A model generated the notes under the pieces. The model was not told the origin of the DNA. It did no database searches and worked only from the letters and a program-made list of their open reading frames with translations. A stretch of DNA of 64,000 nucleotides. Origin: Mesonia phycicola. Its GTDB lineage: Bacteria; Bacteroidota; Bacteroidia; Flavobacteriales; Flavobacteriaceae. Shown here in pieces: positions 55,437-64,000 of this stretch (position 1 is its first letter; each line of letters opens with the position of its first letter). The stretch lies in the NCBI RefSeq assembly GCF_900141885.1, contig NZ_FQYY01000008.1:124001-188000 (forward strand). The letters run 5' to 3'. The position numbers were made by a program, and so were the translations under genes.

Positions 55437-55568
55437 AATTGATATAGTTAAGTTTAGGTTTTATAAAATTGATTAAAATTAAACACTAATAACCCACGCC
55501 TATAAAAGCAGCTTACTTTTACAAACTAATTAGCAATGAATGCTTTATTAATTAAAATTTTTTCTTTT

Positions 55569-56324
55569 TTATCTCCCTAAAAAAGTGATCGTAGATTTCA
55601 CTTGGCCAAATCCGTTTTCTATAGCATTAAAAATACGCTCTCTAAATGACTGATCTAGTTCTTGTTCTACATTTTGAAGTAAAGCCTGAGCACTTACTTT
55701 ATTTTTATTGTTACTAAAAATTTCTCGCGTACGTATTTCTAACTGGGCTTTTCGTATAAGCTCATCAATCTCTTCATCTGTCACCTCACGGTTAACACTA
55801 AGTTCTTTTACTTGATCTACTACCGCCTGTGCTTTGTTGTCTATTTCTTGATAAACAAACAGCTCTTGAGTTTCTTCTGCGGGATTATTTTTGGAACTAG
55901 CTATTATTTCAGTAGAAATTTCATTATTAGGCTTCTCGTTCTTTTCTTTAGCACTAGTACTTTCTACTATTTTTTTAGGAGATTTTAATTCCATAGACAG
56001 TTTAGCATCTAATATTTTAGCATTATTTTTTTCTATTAGATGAGCATCTTTTTCTACTATTTGAGTTTTCTGTGTACTTAACAAAGTGTCTTTAACCACT
56101 ATTGGATTTTTTACTGAAGACGAATTATTATGCGTTAATAGTGTAGTTAGCAAAATACCTCCTAAAAAGCTTGCTGCAATACCTAGCCACCAATATTTTT
56201 TAGAAGATTTTTCTTCTTTTACCTCTAACTGCGCAGAGAGTTGATCCCAAGCTCTTACAGAGGGATTTATCTCTCTTTTCTCTAACTGATTTTTTATTTT
56301 ATGATCAAAATTATCTACCGGCAT
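55569..56324 (-). CDS. Anti-sigma-factor-like membrane protein
   Basis: A 251-residue bitopic protein: cytoplasmic N-terminal 42 residues (FD..I...LE.RE..PS..AWD.L..QL, a common start in flavobacterial anti-sigma-like proteins), one membrane helix (about 45-65), then a charged, largely helical periplasmic domain. The start overlaps the stop of the sigma-factor gene by 14 bases. No standard zinc-type anti-sigma motif is visible, so the role as sigma-factor regulator is inferred from topology and coupling. Confidence 0.7.
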   Translation of the reverse strand: MPVDNFDHKIKNQLEKREINPSVRAWDQLSAQLEVKEEKSSKKYWWLGIAASFLGGILLTTLLTHNNSSSVKNPIVVKDTLLSTQKTQIVEKDAHLIEKNNAKILDAKLSMELKSPKKIVESTSAKEKNEKPNNEISTEIIASSKNNPAEETQELFVYQEIDNKAQAVVDQVKELSVNREVTDEEIDELIRKAQLEIRTREIFSNNKNKVSAQALLQNVEQELDQSFRERIFNAIENGFGQVKSTITFLGR

Positions 56325-56877
56325 GATTCTCTTTTCTTTGGGGTTCTACTTTTTGCTGTAATACCTTTCTTGCTTTAGATAGTTGAGATTTAGAAGTACC
56401 TACGGTTATCTTTAACATCTTTGCAATTTCTTGATGCTTATATCCTTCTACTGCATACAACATAAATACCGCTTTATACCCTTCTGGCAATTCATCTATC
56501 TTCTGCTGAAGAAATTCTACTGCATCGTTAGACTGAAAACTATTATCTGTTGTAAATACAGCATCATTCTCTAAGGTTTCTGAAAATTGAATTTTCTTAT
56601 GACTTCGTAAAAAATCTATAGCTTCTCGCACCATAATTTTTCTTATCCAACCCTCAAAACTACCTTCAGACTTATAACTAGAAAGATGGGTAAACACCTT
56701 CATAAAACCTTTTAACATTACATCTTCTGCAAATTGTAAATCTTTTATATACATTCTACAAACACTAAGCATTTTTGGCGCGTAAGCTTCATACAAACTC
56801 TGTTGAGCTTTACGATCTTTTTTTTGTGCTTTTTTAATTAAGCGCTTTTGGTTTGTATGTAACTGTATTACTTTCAC
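56311..56877 (-). CDS. RNA polymerase ECF-type sigma factor
   Basis: A 188-residue sigma-70-family protein. Region 2 (about 22-90) contains YAPKMLSVCRMYI.D...AEDV...GF.KVF and the FEGWIRKIMVREAIDFLR segment. Region 4 (about 125-180) contains LP.GYKAVFMLYAVEGYKHQEIAKML and the helix-turn-helix S.SQLSKARK. It is translationally coupled to the membrane protein downstream, which probably holds it inactive. The two barrel genes that follow are likely members of its regulon. Confidence 0.95.
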   Translation of the reverse strand: MKVIQLHTNQKRLIKKAQKKDRKAQQSLYEAYAPKMLSVCRMYIKDLQFAEDVMLKGFMKVFTHLSSYKSEGSFEGWIRKIMVREAIDFLRSHKKIQFSETLENDAVFTTDNSFQSNDAVEFLQQKIDELPEGYKAVFMLYAVEGYKHQEIAKMLKITVGTSKSQLSKARKVLQQKVEPQRKENHAGR

Positions 56878-56997
56878 TAAGTTTTACTAAAGACTTTCTA
56901 TTTACATAGACGAAGATAAAGTGAAAAAGGTTGCCTTCACTTCATATTTTTTTATTACTTTATATAAAAATCTACAAATCAAATAATTACAAACAAA

Positions 56998-57025
56998 AAA
57001 ACACCTCTTTTAAGAGATGTTTTTT
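56998..57025 (-). terminator. Terminator of the polyprenyl synthase gene
   Basis: Stem AAAACACCTCTT / AAGAGATGTTTT (one wobble) with a T run on the minus strand. Confidence 0.8.
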
Positions 57026-57046
57026 AGGTAATATCAATTTATAGGT

Positions 57047-58024
57047 TTACTTCTTTCTATCAATTACGTAAGTCATCATTAACTCTAAAGATTCTTTATA
57101 AGGAGAGTCTGGATAATCTTTAATTAAATTAAATGCTTGTTGCTGAAATTCTTTCATTTTAGTAACCGCATAATCTAATCCGCCAGCGTCTTTCACTAAT
57201 TGAATAACTTCTTTTACCCTCTTTTTATCTTTATTATGATTTTTAACAGAATTAATTAACCATCTTCTATCTTTCTCTGAAACTGTATTAAGCGTGTAAA
57301 TTAACGGAAGTGTCATTTTTTGCTCTTTAATATCTATACCAGTAGGCTTCCCAATTTGCTCTTCCCCATAATCAAACAAATCATCTTTAATTTGAAAAGC
57401 CATTCCAATTACCTCTCCAAATTTACGCATACGCTCTATATGATCTGATTCTGGTTTTACCGACGCAGCTCCCAAACTACAGCAAGCAGCAATTAAAGTT
57501 GCGGTTTTTTGCCTAATAATTTCGTAATATATTTCTTCTGTAATGTCTAGTTTACGAGCTTTTTCTATTTGAAGAAGTTCTCCTTCGCTCATCTCCCTAA
57601 CCGCAACCGAAATAATTTTAAGTAAATCGAAATCATTATTATCAATCGAAAGAAGAAGCCCTTTAGATAAAAGGTAGTCTCCCACTAAAACAGCAATTTT
57701 ATTTTTCCACAATGCGTTAATCGAGAAAAAGCCACGACGACGGTTAGAATCGTCTACCACATCGTCATGTACTAATGTTGCGGTATGTATTAATTCTATT
57801 ACAGAAGCTCCACGATAGGTACGATCGTTCACCTCACCACCTGAAACCATTTTAGCCACTAAAAAAACGAACATAGGTCGCATTTGCTTCCCTTTACGGT
57901 TTACCACATAATGTGTGATACGATTAAGTAATGCTACTTTAGAAGACATAGAGAGTAAGAACTTTTTTTCAAAAAGTTCCATCTCAAAATTAATAGGGGC
58001 TTTTATTTGGGCTATGGGTTTCAT
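57047..58024 (-). CDS. ispB: Polyprenyl diphosphate synthase
   Basis: Long-chain trans-prenyl transferase that builds the isoprenoid tail of menaquinone from isopentenyl diphosphate. The 325-residue helical protein has the first aspartate-rich motif DDVVDD (about 92-97) and the second DDLFDY (about 218-223), plus GKQMRP near the N-terminus and the small residue pattern before the first motif that allows long products. Product length cannot be read from sequence. A TATATTTG box only 8 bases before the ATG implies a very short leader. Confidence 0.92.
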   Translation of the reverse strand: MKPIAQIKAPINFEMELFEKKFLLSMSSKVALLNRITHYVVNRKGKQMRPMFVFLVAKMVSGGEVNDRTYRGASVIELIHTATLVHDDVVDDSNRRRGFFSINALWKNKIAVLVGDYLLSKGLLLSIDNNDFDLLKIISVAVREMSEGELLQIEKARKLDITEEIYYEIIRQKTATLIAACCSLGAASVKPESDHIERMRKFGEVIGMAFQIKDDLFDYGEEQIGKPTGIDIKEQKMTLPLIYTLNTVSEKDRRWLINSVKNHNKDKKRVKEVIQLVKDAGGLDYAVTKMKEFQQQAFNLIKDYPDSPYKESLELMMTYVIDRKK

Positions 58025-58032
58025 GTAGATTA

Positions 58033-58040
58033 CAAATATA
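58033..58040 (-). promoter_or_regulatory. Promoter -7 box TATATTTG for ispB
   Basis: Perfect TAnnTTTG on the minus strand, 8 bases before the start codon, so the leader would be only a few bases long. Confidence 0.5.
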
Positions 58041-58275
58041 ATTAAAGAGTTTTATTATTAATATTTATCATCCTTATATATTTTAATCTTACTATTTTAC
58101 AAAGCTTAAATTTTAGAAAAAAAGTTATGACACAGCAAAAACATCTAAATATCCTATTAAAAAAATCTAGCTACAAACAAACTCTTTAAATAATGTTAAA
58201 TAATTGAATAAAATTTACAAAATTGTATTTTTCTTATACATTAGTAAAATTATTAATAATAAAAATTTAACCCTT

Positions 58276-59121
58276 ATGAAAAAAATTACCTTACTTACCG
58301 TTGCTTTTATTTCTGCTTTTTCAATGAGCATGAATGCACAAACAACTCTTTTTAGTGACGATTTTAATGATCTTGATATATCTGATTGGACTGTTTATGA
58401 TGAAGATGGGGACACTTTTAATTGGTCTGTTGTTCAGATAGAAGATGATGCTGGAGCCCCTGTAAATACTCCTGTATTGAGATCTGCTTCTTGGACTACG
58501 GACGGAGTTTCAAGCATTCCCTTAACTCCTGACAACTATATTGTATCACCTTCTATTGATTTAACTGCTGAAGATGGAACTAACACTATCACTCTAAATT
58601 GGGATGTTTCTGCTGCAGATGCAGCGTATGCTGATGAAAATTACACTGTATATGTAGCTACAGGAAACCAAGTAACTGATTTAACAGCAAGTAGTGTATC
58701 TTTTAATGAACTTGTTACAGATAATGGTCCAGGCGGATCAAGTAATATATATACAAAATCTTTAGATATTACGTCATTTGCAGGACAAACTGTACATGTT
58801 GGCTTTAGACACCACAATGTTAGTGACGAGTTTACCATAGAAATAGACAACGTTTCTGTTACTTCTGACTCTAGTTTAAATACTAAAAACTTTGAAAGTA
58901 TATCTTTTTCTCATTTTATTAATGATGGATCACTTTACATTGAATCTGATTTTCAACTTGAAAACATTAATATTTATAATATTATAGGAAAGCAAGTATC
59001 TAATGAAGTTTTAAGTGGAACTAATGCATCTATAAACCTATCTTCTTTACAAAGCGGTGTTTATTTAGCTAAAATTGAGGTAGAAGGAGTTTCAAAATCT
59101 TTCAAATTTATTAAAAGTTAA
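58276..59121 (+). CDS. T9SS cargo protein with choice-of-anchor-J-like domain
   Basis: A 281-residue secreted protein. Signal peptide 1-21 (ending MNAQT). A beta-sandwich of the cleaved-adhesin/choice-of-anchor J type (about 22-200) starts with DDFND...DWT..D.DGD...W and has YIVSPSIDLTA. The C-terminal type A sorting domain (about 205-281) has LYI...F.LENINIYNI.GK.V and LSSLQSGVYLAKI.....S.KFIK. It is exported by type IX secretion, probably to the cell surface. I chose the ATG at 58276, the start of the signal peptide; an upstream in-frame extension is spurious. Confidence 0.87.
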   Translation: MKKITLLTVAFISAFSMSMNAQTTLFSDDFNDLDISDWTVYDEDGDTFNWSVVQIEDDAGAPVNTPVLRSASWTTDGVSSIPLTPDNYIVSPSIDLTAEDGTNTITLNWDVSAADAAYADENYTVYVATGNQVTDLTASSVSFNELVTDNGPGGSSNIYTKSLDITSFAGQTVHVGFRHHNVSDEFTIEIDNVSVTSDSSLNTKNFESISFSHFINDGSLYIESDFQLENINIYNIIGKQVSNEVLSGTNASINLSSLQSGVYLAKIEVEGVSKSFKFIKS

Positions 59122-59144
59122 AAAAATATAAAATATTTTATATA

Positions 59145-59178
59145 AAGGTTAAGTTTTTCAACTTAACCTTTTTTTTTT
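59145..59178 (+). terminator. Terminator between the two T9SS cargo genes
   Basis: Perfect 11-bp stem AAGGTTAAGTT / AACTTAACCTT, 4-base loop, long T run. Confidence 0.92.
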
Positions 59179-59210
59179 ATATTAGCAGCTCATTATAAAC
59201 AATAACCCTT

Positions 59211-60314
59211 ATGAAAAAAATTACTTTGTCTATTATAGCACTTTTTAGTGCTGTTTTAGTAAACGCTCAATCTGATTGTAGTACTGCTCAAGCAATTACT
59301 GTAGCTGCAGATGCTTCTACAACTGTAAATGCTTCAATGATTTCTGGAACTGCACCTACCTTAACTTTATGTAGTGGATATTATGACTCTTCAGACATTA
59401 CAAGTGCTAATTGGTATTCTTACACAAATAACTCTGGCCAGGACTTATTTGTAACTGTAAATTCTCCTGTCCCTTCAACTAGTTCAGATTACTATGCATC
59501 TTTTAGTGTACTTTCAGGTACCTGTACTACTTTAACTTGTGAAGGAGGTAGCTTAATAACTCAAGATAGCGCAGGTAATTTAAATGATGCAGAAGTTAGC
59601 TTCGCTGCTACTGCAGGACAAACTTATTATATCGTATTTGATAATTACTATGAAGGAGCTATAAGTACATTTAATTCAGCTTTCGATTTTTCAATAACTA
59701 CAGACTCTAATTTACCTACCGCGCCAGGAGCAGCTACAAACCCTACACCTGCTGACGGAGCAACTAACGTTACTATGGGCAAATCTACTACTGGTGAAAA
59801 CACAATGGATTTCGCTTGGGATGCACCGACAACTGGAGACCCAGTAGATAACTACTTTATTTACATCACTACAGATAACACATTTCAAGACGACACTGCT
59901 GCTATTTCAGGTAATGTTACAAGTAATGCGGTAACTGATGTTTTTATAAGTGGGAGTAATTACTTTGTAGCTGGTACAACTTATTACTGGTATGTTGTTC
60001 CTGAAAATGCAGGAGGAACAACTGATAGTAGCGCAATAACTGCTTGGTCTTTCACTACTGCAGGTACTTTAAGCACTAAAGATTTTGAAACTGTTTCTTT
60101 ATCTCACTACACAAGTAACGGATCTTTAAATATTGAGTCTAACTTCTCTTTAGAAAGTATTAATATTTATAGTATTTCTGGAGCACAAGTTGCTAACGAG
60201 ACTTTAAACGGAACTAACGCTGCTATCAATATCTCTAACTTACAAAGTGGAGTATACTTAGCGCAAGTTAAAGCGGAAGGTACTGTTAAAACTTTCAAAT
60301 TTGTAAAGAAATAA
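59211..60314 (+). CDS. T9SS cargo protein with a fibronectin-type-III-like domain
   Basis: A 367-residue secreted protein. Signal peptide 1-19 (ending VNAQS). A beta-sandwich with paired cysteines follows (about 22-165). A fibronectin-III-like domain (about 170-285) contains PTPADGATNV and W.A...G.P...Y.IYI. The C-terminal type A sorting domain (about 290-367) is nearly the same as that of the previous gene (SLESINIYSISGAQV, ISNLQSGVYLAQV). Likely an adhesin or surface protein. The first 20-odd bases around the start codon are identical to the previous gene. Confidence 0.87.
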   Translation: MKKITLSIIALFSAVLVNAQSDCSTAQAITVAADASTTVNASMISGTAPTLTLCSGYYDSSDITSANWYSYTNNSGQDLFVTVNSPVPSTSSDYYASFSVLSGTCTTLTCEGGSLITQDSAGNLNDAEVSFAATAGQTYYIVFDNYYEGAISTFNSAFDFSITTDSNLPTAPGAATNPTPADGATNVTMGKSTTGENTMDFAWDAPTTGDPVDNYFIYITTDNTFQDDTAAISGNVTSNAVTDVFISGSNYFVAGTTYYWYVVPENAGGTTDSSAITAWSFTTAGTLSTKDFETVSLSHYTSNGSLNIESNFSLESINIYSISGAQVANETLNGTNAAINISNLQSGVYLAQVKAEGTVKTFKFVKK

Positions 60315-60334
60315 TTTACTCTTTATAACATATA

Positions 60335-60368
60335 AAAAAACCCCGAATCTTACGATTCGGGGTTTTTT
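60335..60368. terminator. Bidirectional terminator
   Basis: Perfect stem AAAAAACCCCGAATC / GATTCGGGGTTTTTT with a 4-base loop, between the convergent T9SS cargo gene and rlmN. Confidence 0.93.
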
Positions 60369-60422
60369 ACCTTTATTAACTATCATATAAGCATATTATA
60401 GTTTACTATAAAAAAATTAAAA

Positions 60423-61472
60423 TTATTGCTCTGCAGACTTATTTGCTAGTTGACCACAGGCTGCATCTATATCTCTTCCTCTAGATCTTCTTACAGTTAC
60501 TGTGATTCCGTTTTTCTCTAATTCTCGTTGGTATTGATCTGTAACTCTTGAGGGAGCTTGCTGAAACTCTCCATCGTCTATAGGATTGTATTCTATAATA
60601 TTTACTTTACAAGGTACTGCTTTACAAAAATCTACTAGTGCCTTTATGTCTTTGTAAGAATCGTTTATACCATCCCAAATAAGATACTCGTAGGTGATTT
60701 TTCTACCAGTTTTTGCATACCAATACACCAATGATTCTTTTAAATCTTCTAATGGAAAGTTAGCATTGAAAGGCATAATTTGAGTTCTTACCTCATTTAT
60801 GGCTGAATGTAATGATACTGCTAGATTAAATTTAACCTCATCATCTGCTAATTTTTTAATCATTTTTGGTACACCAGAAGTAGAAACGGTTATTCTTTTG
60901 GGAGACATCCCTAAGCCTTCTGGAGAAGTAATCATCTCTATAGATTTTAAAACGTTTTTATAATTCATTAATGGTTCTCCCATTCCCATAAAAACAATGT
61001 TAGAAAGAGGCATATTATTATACAACCTGCTTTCATTATCTATTGCTACTACTTGATCGTAAATCTCATCTGGATTAAGATTTCTCATTCTTTTTAAACG
61101 GGCAGTAGCACAAAACTTACAGTCTAAACTACAACCAACTTGAGAAGATACGCAAGCGGTAGTTCTTGAAAATGTTGGTATTAGTACCGACTCTACGGTA
61201 AAACCATCATGCAATTTTACTGCATTTTTAATAGTACCATCACTACTACGCTGCATTTGATCTACTTTAATGTGATTAATCACAAAATTCTCGTCAAGCA
61301 TTTGGCGAGTTTCTTTAGATAGATTAGTCATATCACTAAAATGGTGAGCTCCCTTACTCCAAAGCCACTCATAAACTTGAGTCCCTCTAAAAGCTTTATC
61401 ATTTACAGAAACAAAAAAGTCTCTTAACTGCTCTTTACTTAATGCGCGTATGTCTCTTTTTTTATTTTTCAC
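60423..61472 (-). CDS. rlmN: 23S rRNA / tRNA adenine-C2 methyltransferase RlmN
   Basis: Radical-SAM enzyme that methylates C2 of A2503 in 23S rRNA and A37 of some tRNAs. The 349-residue protein has the iron-sulfur motif CSLDCKFC (about 116-123), FMGMGEPLMN, and the C-terminal catalytic Cys in RGRDIDAACGQL. It starts with GTG at 61472, only 4 bases after a TACCTTTG promoter box, so its mRNA may be leaderless. No ATG fits better. Confidence 0.96.
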   Translation of the reverse strand: MKNKKRDIRALSKEQLRDFFVSVNDKAFRGTQVYEWLWSKGAHHFSDMTNLSKETRQMLDENFVINHIKVDQMQRSSDGTIKNAVKLHDGFTVESVLIPTFSRTTACVSSQVGCSLDCKFCATARLKRMRNLNPDEIYDQVVAIDNESRLYNNMPLSNIVFMGMGEPLMNYKNVLKSIEMITSPEGLGMSPKRITVSTSGVPKMIKKLADDEVKFNLAVSLHSAINEVRTQIMPFNANFPLEDLKESLVYWYAKTGRKITYEYLIWDGINDSYKDIKALVDFCKAVPCKVNIIEYNPIDDGEFQQAPSRVTDQYQRELEKNGITVTVRRSRGRDIDAACGQLANKSAEQ

Positions 61473-61476
61473 GTTG

Positions 61477-61484
61477 CAAAGGTA
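61477..61484 (-). promoter_or_regulatory. Promoter -7 box TACCTTTG for rlmN
   Basis: TAnnTTTG on the minus strand, 4 bases before the GTG start; transcription would begin at or within the start codon. Confidence 0.45.
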
Positions 61485-61542
61485 TAAAACTAATTTGAGT
61501 TGATTTTATTTGACTACTTATATCTTAATTTACTTAATATAT

Positions 61543-61652
61543 GCGTTAGGGATGGTAACGGCATCCTTTTTTGTTTTCCTAGAACTTCTCGATACTGATG
61601 TAGCTTACAGACAAAAAAGATATAGTGAACAGCCCGACCCAGAGGGTAACGC
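61543..61652 (+). ncRNA. Structured intergenic element, copy C
   Basis: Begins GCGTTAGGGAT and CGGCATCCTTTTTT and ends AAAAAAGATATAG...CCCGACCCAGAGGGTAACGC. The terminal helix is GCGTTA/TAACGC as in copy B. Here it lies between rlmN and queA, both on the minus strand, and is not followed by a plus-strand gene. So it is either a free RNA or a plain repeat at this site. Confidence 0.5.
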
Positions 61653-61687
61653 TCTAGATAGATTTAATATACTTATTTGTGTTTACT

Positions 61688-61721
61688 AAAAAAGGCTACA
61701 CCTAATAAGCGCAGCCTTTTT
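61688..61721 (-). terminator. Terminator of queA
   Basis: Stem AAAAAAGGCT / AGCCTTTTTT around a 15-base loop with a T run on the minus strand. Confidence 0.8.
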
Positions 61722-61743
61722 ATTTTATGATATAAAATGTTGC

Positions 61744-62793
61744 TTAAATAATAAGCATTGCATCTCCGTAAGAGTAGAATTGATATTCTTCTTTAATAGC
61801 TTCTTTATATGCTCTCTCCATTAAATCATGCCCTGCAAATGCAGATACCATCATTAATAAAGTAGATTTTGGGGTATGAAAATTAGTAATCATACAATTT
61901 GCGATACTAAAATCATACGGAGGGAAAATAAATTTATTGGTCCACCCTTTAAACTCATTAAGTCTCCCATTAGAAGAAACTGAACTTTCTAAGGCACGCA
62001 TCACCGTGGTACCTACCGCACATATTCTTCTTTTATTTTCTATTGCATTATTAATCACAACAGTTGCAGCTTTTTCAATTTCTGCTTCTTCACTATCCAT
62101 TTTATGCTTAGAAAGATCTTCTACCTCTACTGGGTTAAAAGTACCTAAACCTACGTGAAGTGTTACTTCTGCAAGATCTACTCCTTTTATCTCTAAACGC
62201 TTTAAAAGGTGCTTAGAAAAGTGTAAGCCTGCGGTTGGTGCAGCTACTGCTCCTTCATTTTTTGCGTAAATGGTTTGGTAACGATCTGCATCTTCTGGCT
62301 CTACATCTCTTTTTATATATTTAGGTAATGGTGTTTCTCCTAATTCATTTAGTTTATTTCTAAATTCTTCATAAGAACCATCATAAAGAAAACGAAGAGT
62401 TCTCCCTCTAGAAGTTGTGTTATCTATAACTTCTGCAACTAAACTTTCATCATCTCCAAAATAAAGTTTGTTACCAATACGTATTTTTCTTGCAGGATCT
62501 ACTAAAACATCCCAAAGACGGGTTTCTGAATTAAGCTCTCTTAATAAAAATACTTCTATTCTTGCTCCTGTTTTCTCTTTGTTACCAAAAAGACGCGCAG
62601 GAAAAACTTTTGTATTATTAAGAACCATTACATCATCTGGCTCAAAATAATTGATTAGATCTTTAAATTTTTTATGCTCAATAGTATTCTCCTTGCGGTT
62701 AAGTACCATTAAACGTGCTTCATCACGATCTTCTGAAGGATATTCTGCTAACAGATTATTTGGCAGTTCAAAATTGAACTGTGAAAGTTTCAT
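61744..62793 (-). CDS. queA: tRNA preQ1(34) S-adenosylmethionine ribosyltransferase-isomerase QueA
   Basis: Builds epoxyqueuosine from preQ1 in the anticodon loop, using the ribosyl part of AdoMet. The 349-residue protein has the N-terminal F.LP..L.A.YP...[18 protein letters not shown], the [12 protein letters not shown] signature and the C-terminal FIFPPYDF...[22 protein letters not shown] took the ATG at 62793 because the upstream 23 codons read through the promoter. A promoter with both elements is visible upstream. Confidence 0.96.
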   Translation of the reverse strand: MKLSQFNFELPNNLLAEYPSEDRDEARLMVLNRKENTIEHKKFKDLINYFEPDDVMVLNNTKVFPARLFGNKEKTGARIEVFLLRELNSETRLWDVLVDPARKIRIGNKLYFGDDESLVAEVIDNTTSRGRTLRFLYDGSYEEFRNKLNELGETPLPKYIKRDVEPEDADRYQTIYAKNEGAVAAPTAGLHFSKHLLKRLEIKGVDLAEVTLHVGLGTFNPVEVEDLSKHKMDSEEAEIEKAATVVINNAIENKRRICAVGTTVMRALESSVSSNGRLNEFKGWTNKFIFPPYDFSIANCMITNFHTPKSTLLMMVSAFAGHDLMERAYKEAIKEEYQFYSYGDAMLII

Positions 62794-62818
62794 TCCCATA
62801 CTAAAATTTTTAGAATTG

Positions 62819-62850
62819 CAAATATACAACCTCAACATAGGGGTTGTCAA
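62819..62850 (-). promoter_or_regulatory. queA promoter
   Basis: -33 TTG (62850-62848), 21-base spacer, -7 TATATTTG (62826-62819) on the minus strand, 25 bases before the ATG. A good match to the Bacteroidota consensus. Confidence 0.7.
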
Positions 62851-62911
62851 GTAAATAAGCAATTATTTAAGAAATAGATTTTTATGTACCTAAAAACACT
62901 ATGTTTTCTCT

Positions 62912-64000
62912 CTAAATTTCTTCTACTTTTATCTTGTAAAACGACATTGCCTCCCAAAAATCTGGGAAAGACTTAGATACTACTCCAGCATCTTCTATTT
63001 GCAGCATAGTTTTTAAAGCTAATGGCGCAAATGCCATTGCCATTCTATGGTCGTTATAGGTAGCTACACTCACATTTTCTTTTAAGTTATGGTGCGCGTG
63101 TAATTTTAAGCTATCGTTAGTAATTTCTATTTGTGCTCCAAATTTTGAAATTTCATTTTGTAAAGCTACTAACCTATCTGTTTCTTTAATTTTTAAAGTG
63201 TGCAAGCCTGTAAGTTCACAACCAATACCTAAGCCTAAACAAGTTACTGCTATAGTTTGAGCCAAATCTGGCGAAGATGCTAAATTTGCTTTATATATTT
63301 CTGGCAATGCTACAGAGGTATCTTTTTCTAATTCTATGGTATTTTCTAAGAAGGTAGTTTTTACTCCTAATTTTTGATATAGTTGTACTAATGAAGAATC
63401 TCCTTGCAAAGATTGTTGCTTATAACTACTTATTTTGATTTTTGCTGAATCACTTAGCGCTGCTAAACTGTAAAAATAAGAGGCAGAACTCCAATCTGAC
63501 TCTACGGTAAATACTTTTTCTTGAGAAAGCTGAAAAGGTTTTATGCTAATTATATTATTTTGAAATGAAGCTTCTACACCCAAATCTGTAAGCAAAGAAA
63601 GCGTCATTAAAATATATGGTGTAGAAGTAACCTTGCCTTCTAAAGTAATTTCTAGTCCGTTTGGTAATGACGGTGCAGTTAACATTAAAGCAGAAATGTA
63701 TTGACTACTAATATTTGCTGCTAGATTTACTTTATTATTGGTTATTTTTTTGCCTTTAATTAATAATGGTGGATAACCTTCTTGTTTTTGATATTCTATA
63801 TCTGCCCCAAGGCTTTTTAAAGCATCTACCAAAATTTTTATGGGTCTCTCTTGCATGCGCTGGCTACCAGTCAATATTACCTCTCTACCTTCTTGAGCTG
63901 CAAAATATGCGGTAGAAAAACGCATTGCAGTACCTGCGTGATGTATATCTATAAGCTCTTTTGAAGAAGTTAGCGCTTTTTTTAGCACTTTAGAATCATC
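62912..64000 (-). CDS. aroA: 3-phosphoshikimate 1-carboxyvinyltransferase (EPSP synthase), N-terminus beyond the window
   Basis: Shikimate-pathway enzyme joining phosphoenolpyruvate to shikimate-3-phosphate. The frame is open to the last base of the window, with no start, so the N-terminal part is missing. Visible motifs: AGTAMRF, the SQRMQERP(I) shikimate/PEP arginine region, the ETDRL motif with the catalytic Glu, and YNDHRMAMAFAPLAL near the C-terminus. It lies about 120 bases upstream of queA on the same strand, but queA has its own promoter in between. Confidence 0.94.
   Translation of the reverse strand, partial: DDSKVLKKALTSSKELIDIHHAGTAMRFSTAYFAAQEGREVILTGSQRMQERPIKILVDALKSLGADIEYQKQEGYPPLLIKGKKITNNKVNLAANISSQYISALMLTAPSLPNGLEITLEGKVTSTPYILMTLSLLTDLGVEASFQNNIISIKPFQLSQEKVFTVESDWSSASYFYSLAALSDSAKIKISSYKQQSLQGDSSLVQLYQKLGVKTTFLENTIELEKDTSVALPEIYKANLASSPDLAQTIAVTCLGLGIGCELTGLHTLKIKETDRLVALQNEISKFGAQIEITNDSLKLHAHHNLKENVSVATYNDHRMAMAFAPLALKTMLQIEDAGVVSKSFPDFWEAMSFYKIKVEEI

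Overview
This is a 64 kb piece of an AT-rich chromosome from the Bacteroidota, almost certainly family Flavobacteriaceae. The evidence is the gliding genes gldB and gldC, two secreted proteins with type IX (type A) C-terminal sorting domains, a type III glutamine synthetase, the flavobacterial order of the division and cell-wall cluster, and repeated TAnnTTTG boxes just upstream of start codons, the -7 element of Bacteroidota promoters. No rRNA, prophage, insertion sequence or CRISPR array was seen. The genes look like ordinary core chromosome.

Layout. 1-3.3 kb: the 3' end of arginine decarboxylase, agmatinase and a deoxyhypusine-synthase-like protein form a polyamine cluster, followed by a gene-free stretch of dispersed and inverted repeats. 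3.3-10.8 kb: a GNAT-nitrilase fusion, a tandem LAB_N membrane protein, a lipoprotein dipeptidyl peptidase III, an SRPBCC/GyrI-like protein, the fluoride channel CrcB, an HD phosphohydrolase and small envelope proteins. 11-24.5 kb: fused isobutyryl-CoA mutase IcmF, a DUF4197 lipoprotein, a BtuF-like protein, pyrF, prfA, a DUF3078 barrel, a PurM-like protein, glnN and a Ca/Na antiporter, mostly on the minus strand and separated by clear terminators. 24.5-30.3 kb: a BlaI/M56 regulator pair behind a promoter with a palindromic operator candidate and a structured leader, a DUF748 protein, an ExbD-like orphan and an M20 dipeptidase. 30.4-31.2 kb: convergent tRNA-Leu(TAG) and tRNA-Arg(TCG), and yqeY.

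31.3-46.9 kb is the complete dcw operon on the minus strand: mraZ, rsmH, ftsL, ftsI, murE, mraY, murD, ftsW, murG, murC, ftsQ, ftsA, ftsZ. Genes overlap or nearly abut, and there is one strong terminator after ftsZ. It makes lipid II (MurE carries the DNPR motif for meso-diaminopimelate), polymerises it at the septum (FtsW/FtsI) and builds the divisome (FtsA/FtsZ/FtsQ/FtsL). Upstream of mraZ lie three 10-bp direct repeats that look like the MraZ operator.

47-64 kb: an alpha/beta hydrolase, engB, gldC/gldB, nadE, a DnaG primase that has lost all four zinc ligands, an ECF sigma / membrane anti-sigma-like pair followed by two paralogous outer-membrane proteins, a polyprenyl diphosphate synthase, the two T9SS cargo proteins, rlmN, queA and the 3' part of aroA at the window edge.

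I saw no dramatic new multi-gene system. The most interesting items are: a three-copy structured intergenic element with a compensatory base-pair change, two copies of which sit directly upstream of start codons; the polyamine-cluster deoxyhypusine-synthase homologue without the catalytic lysine; the candidate MraZ box; the zinc-less primase; the M56 sensor carrying TonB-plug-like repeats; and the sigma/anti-sigma/two-barrel module.
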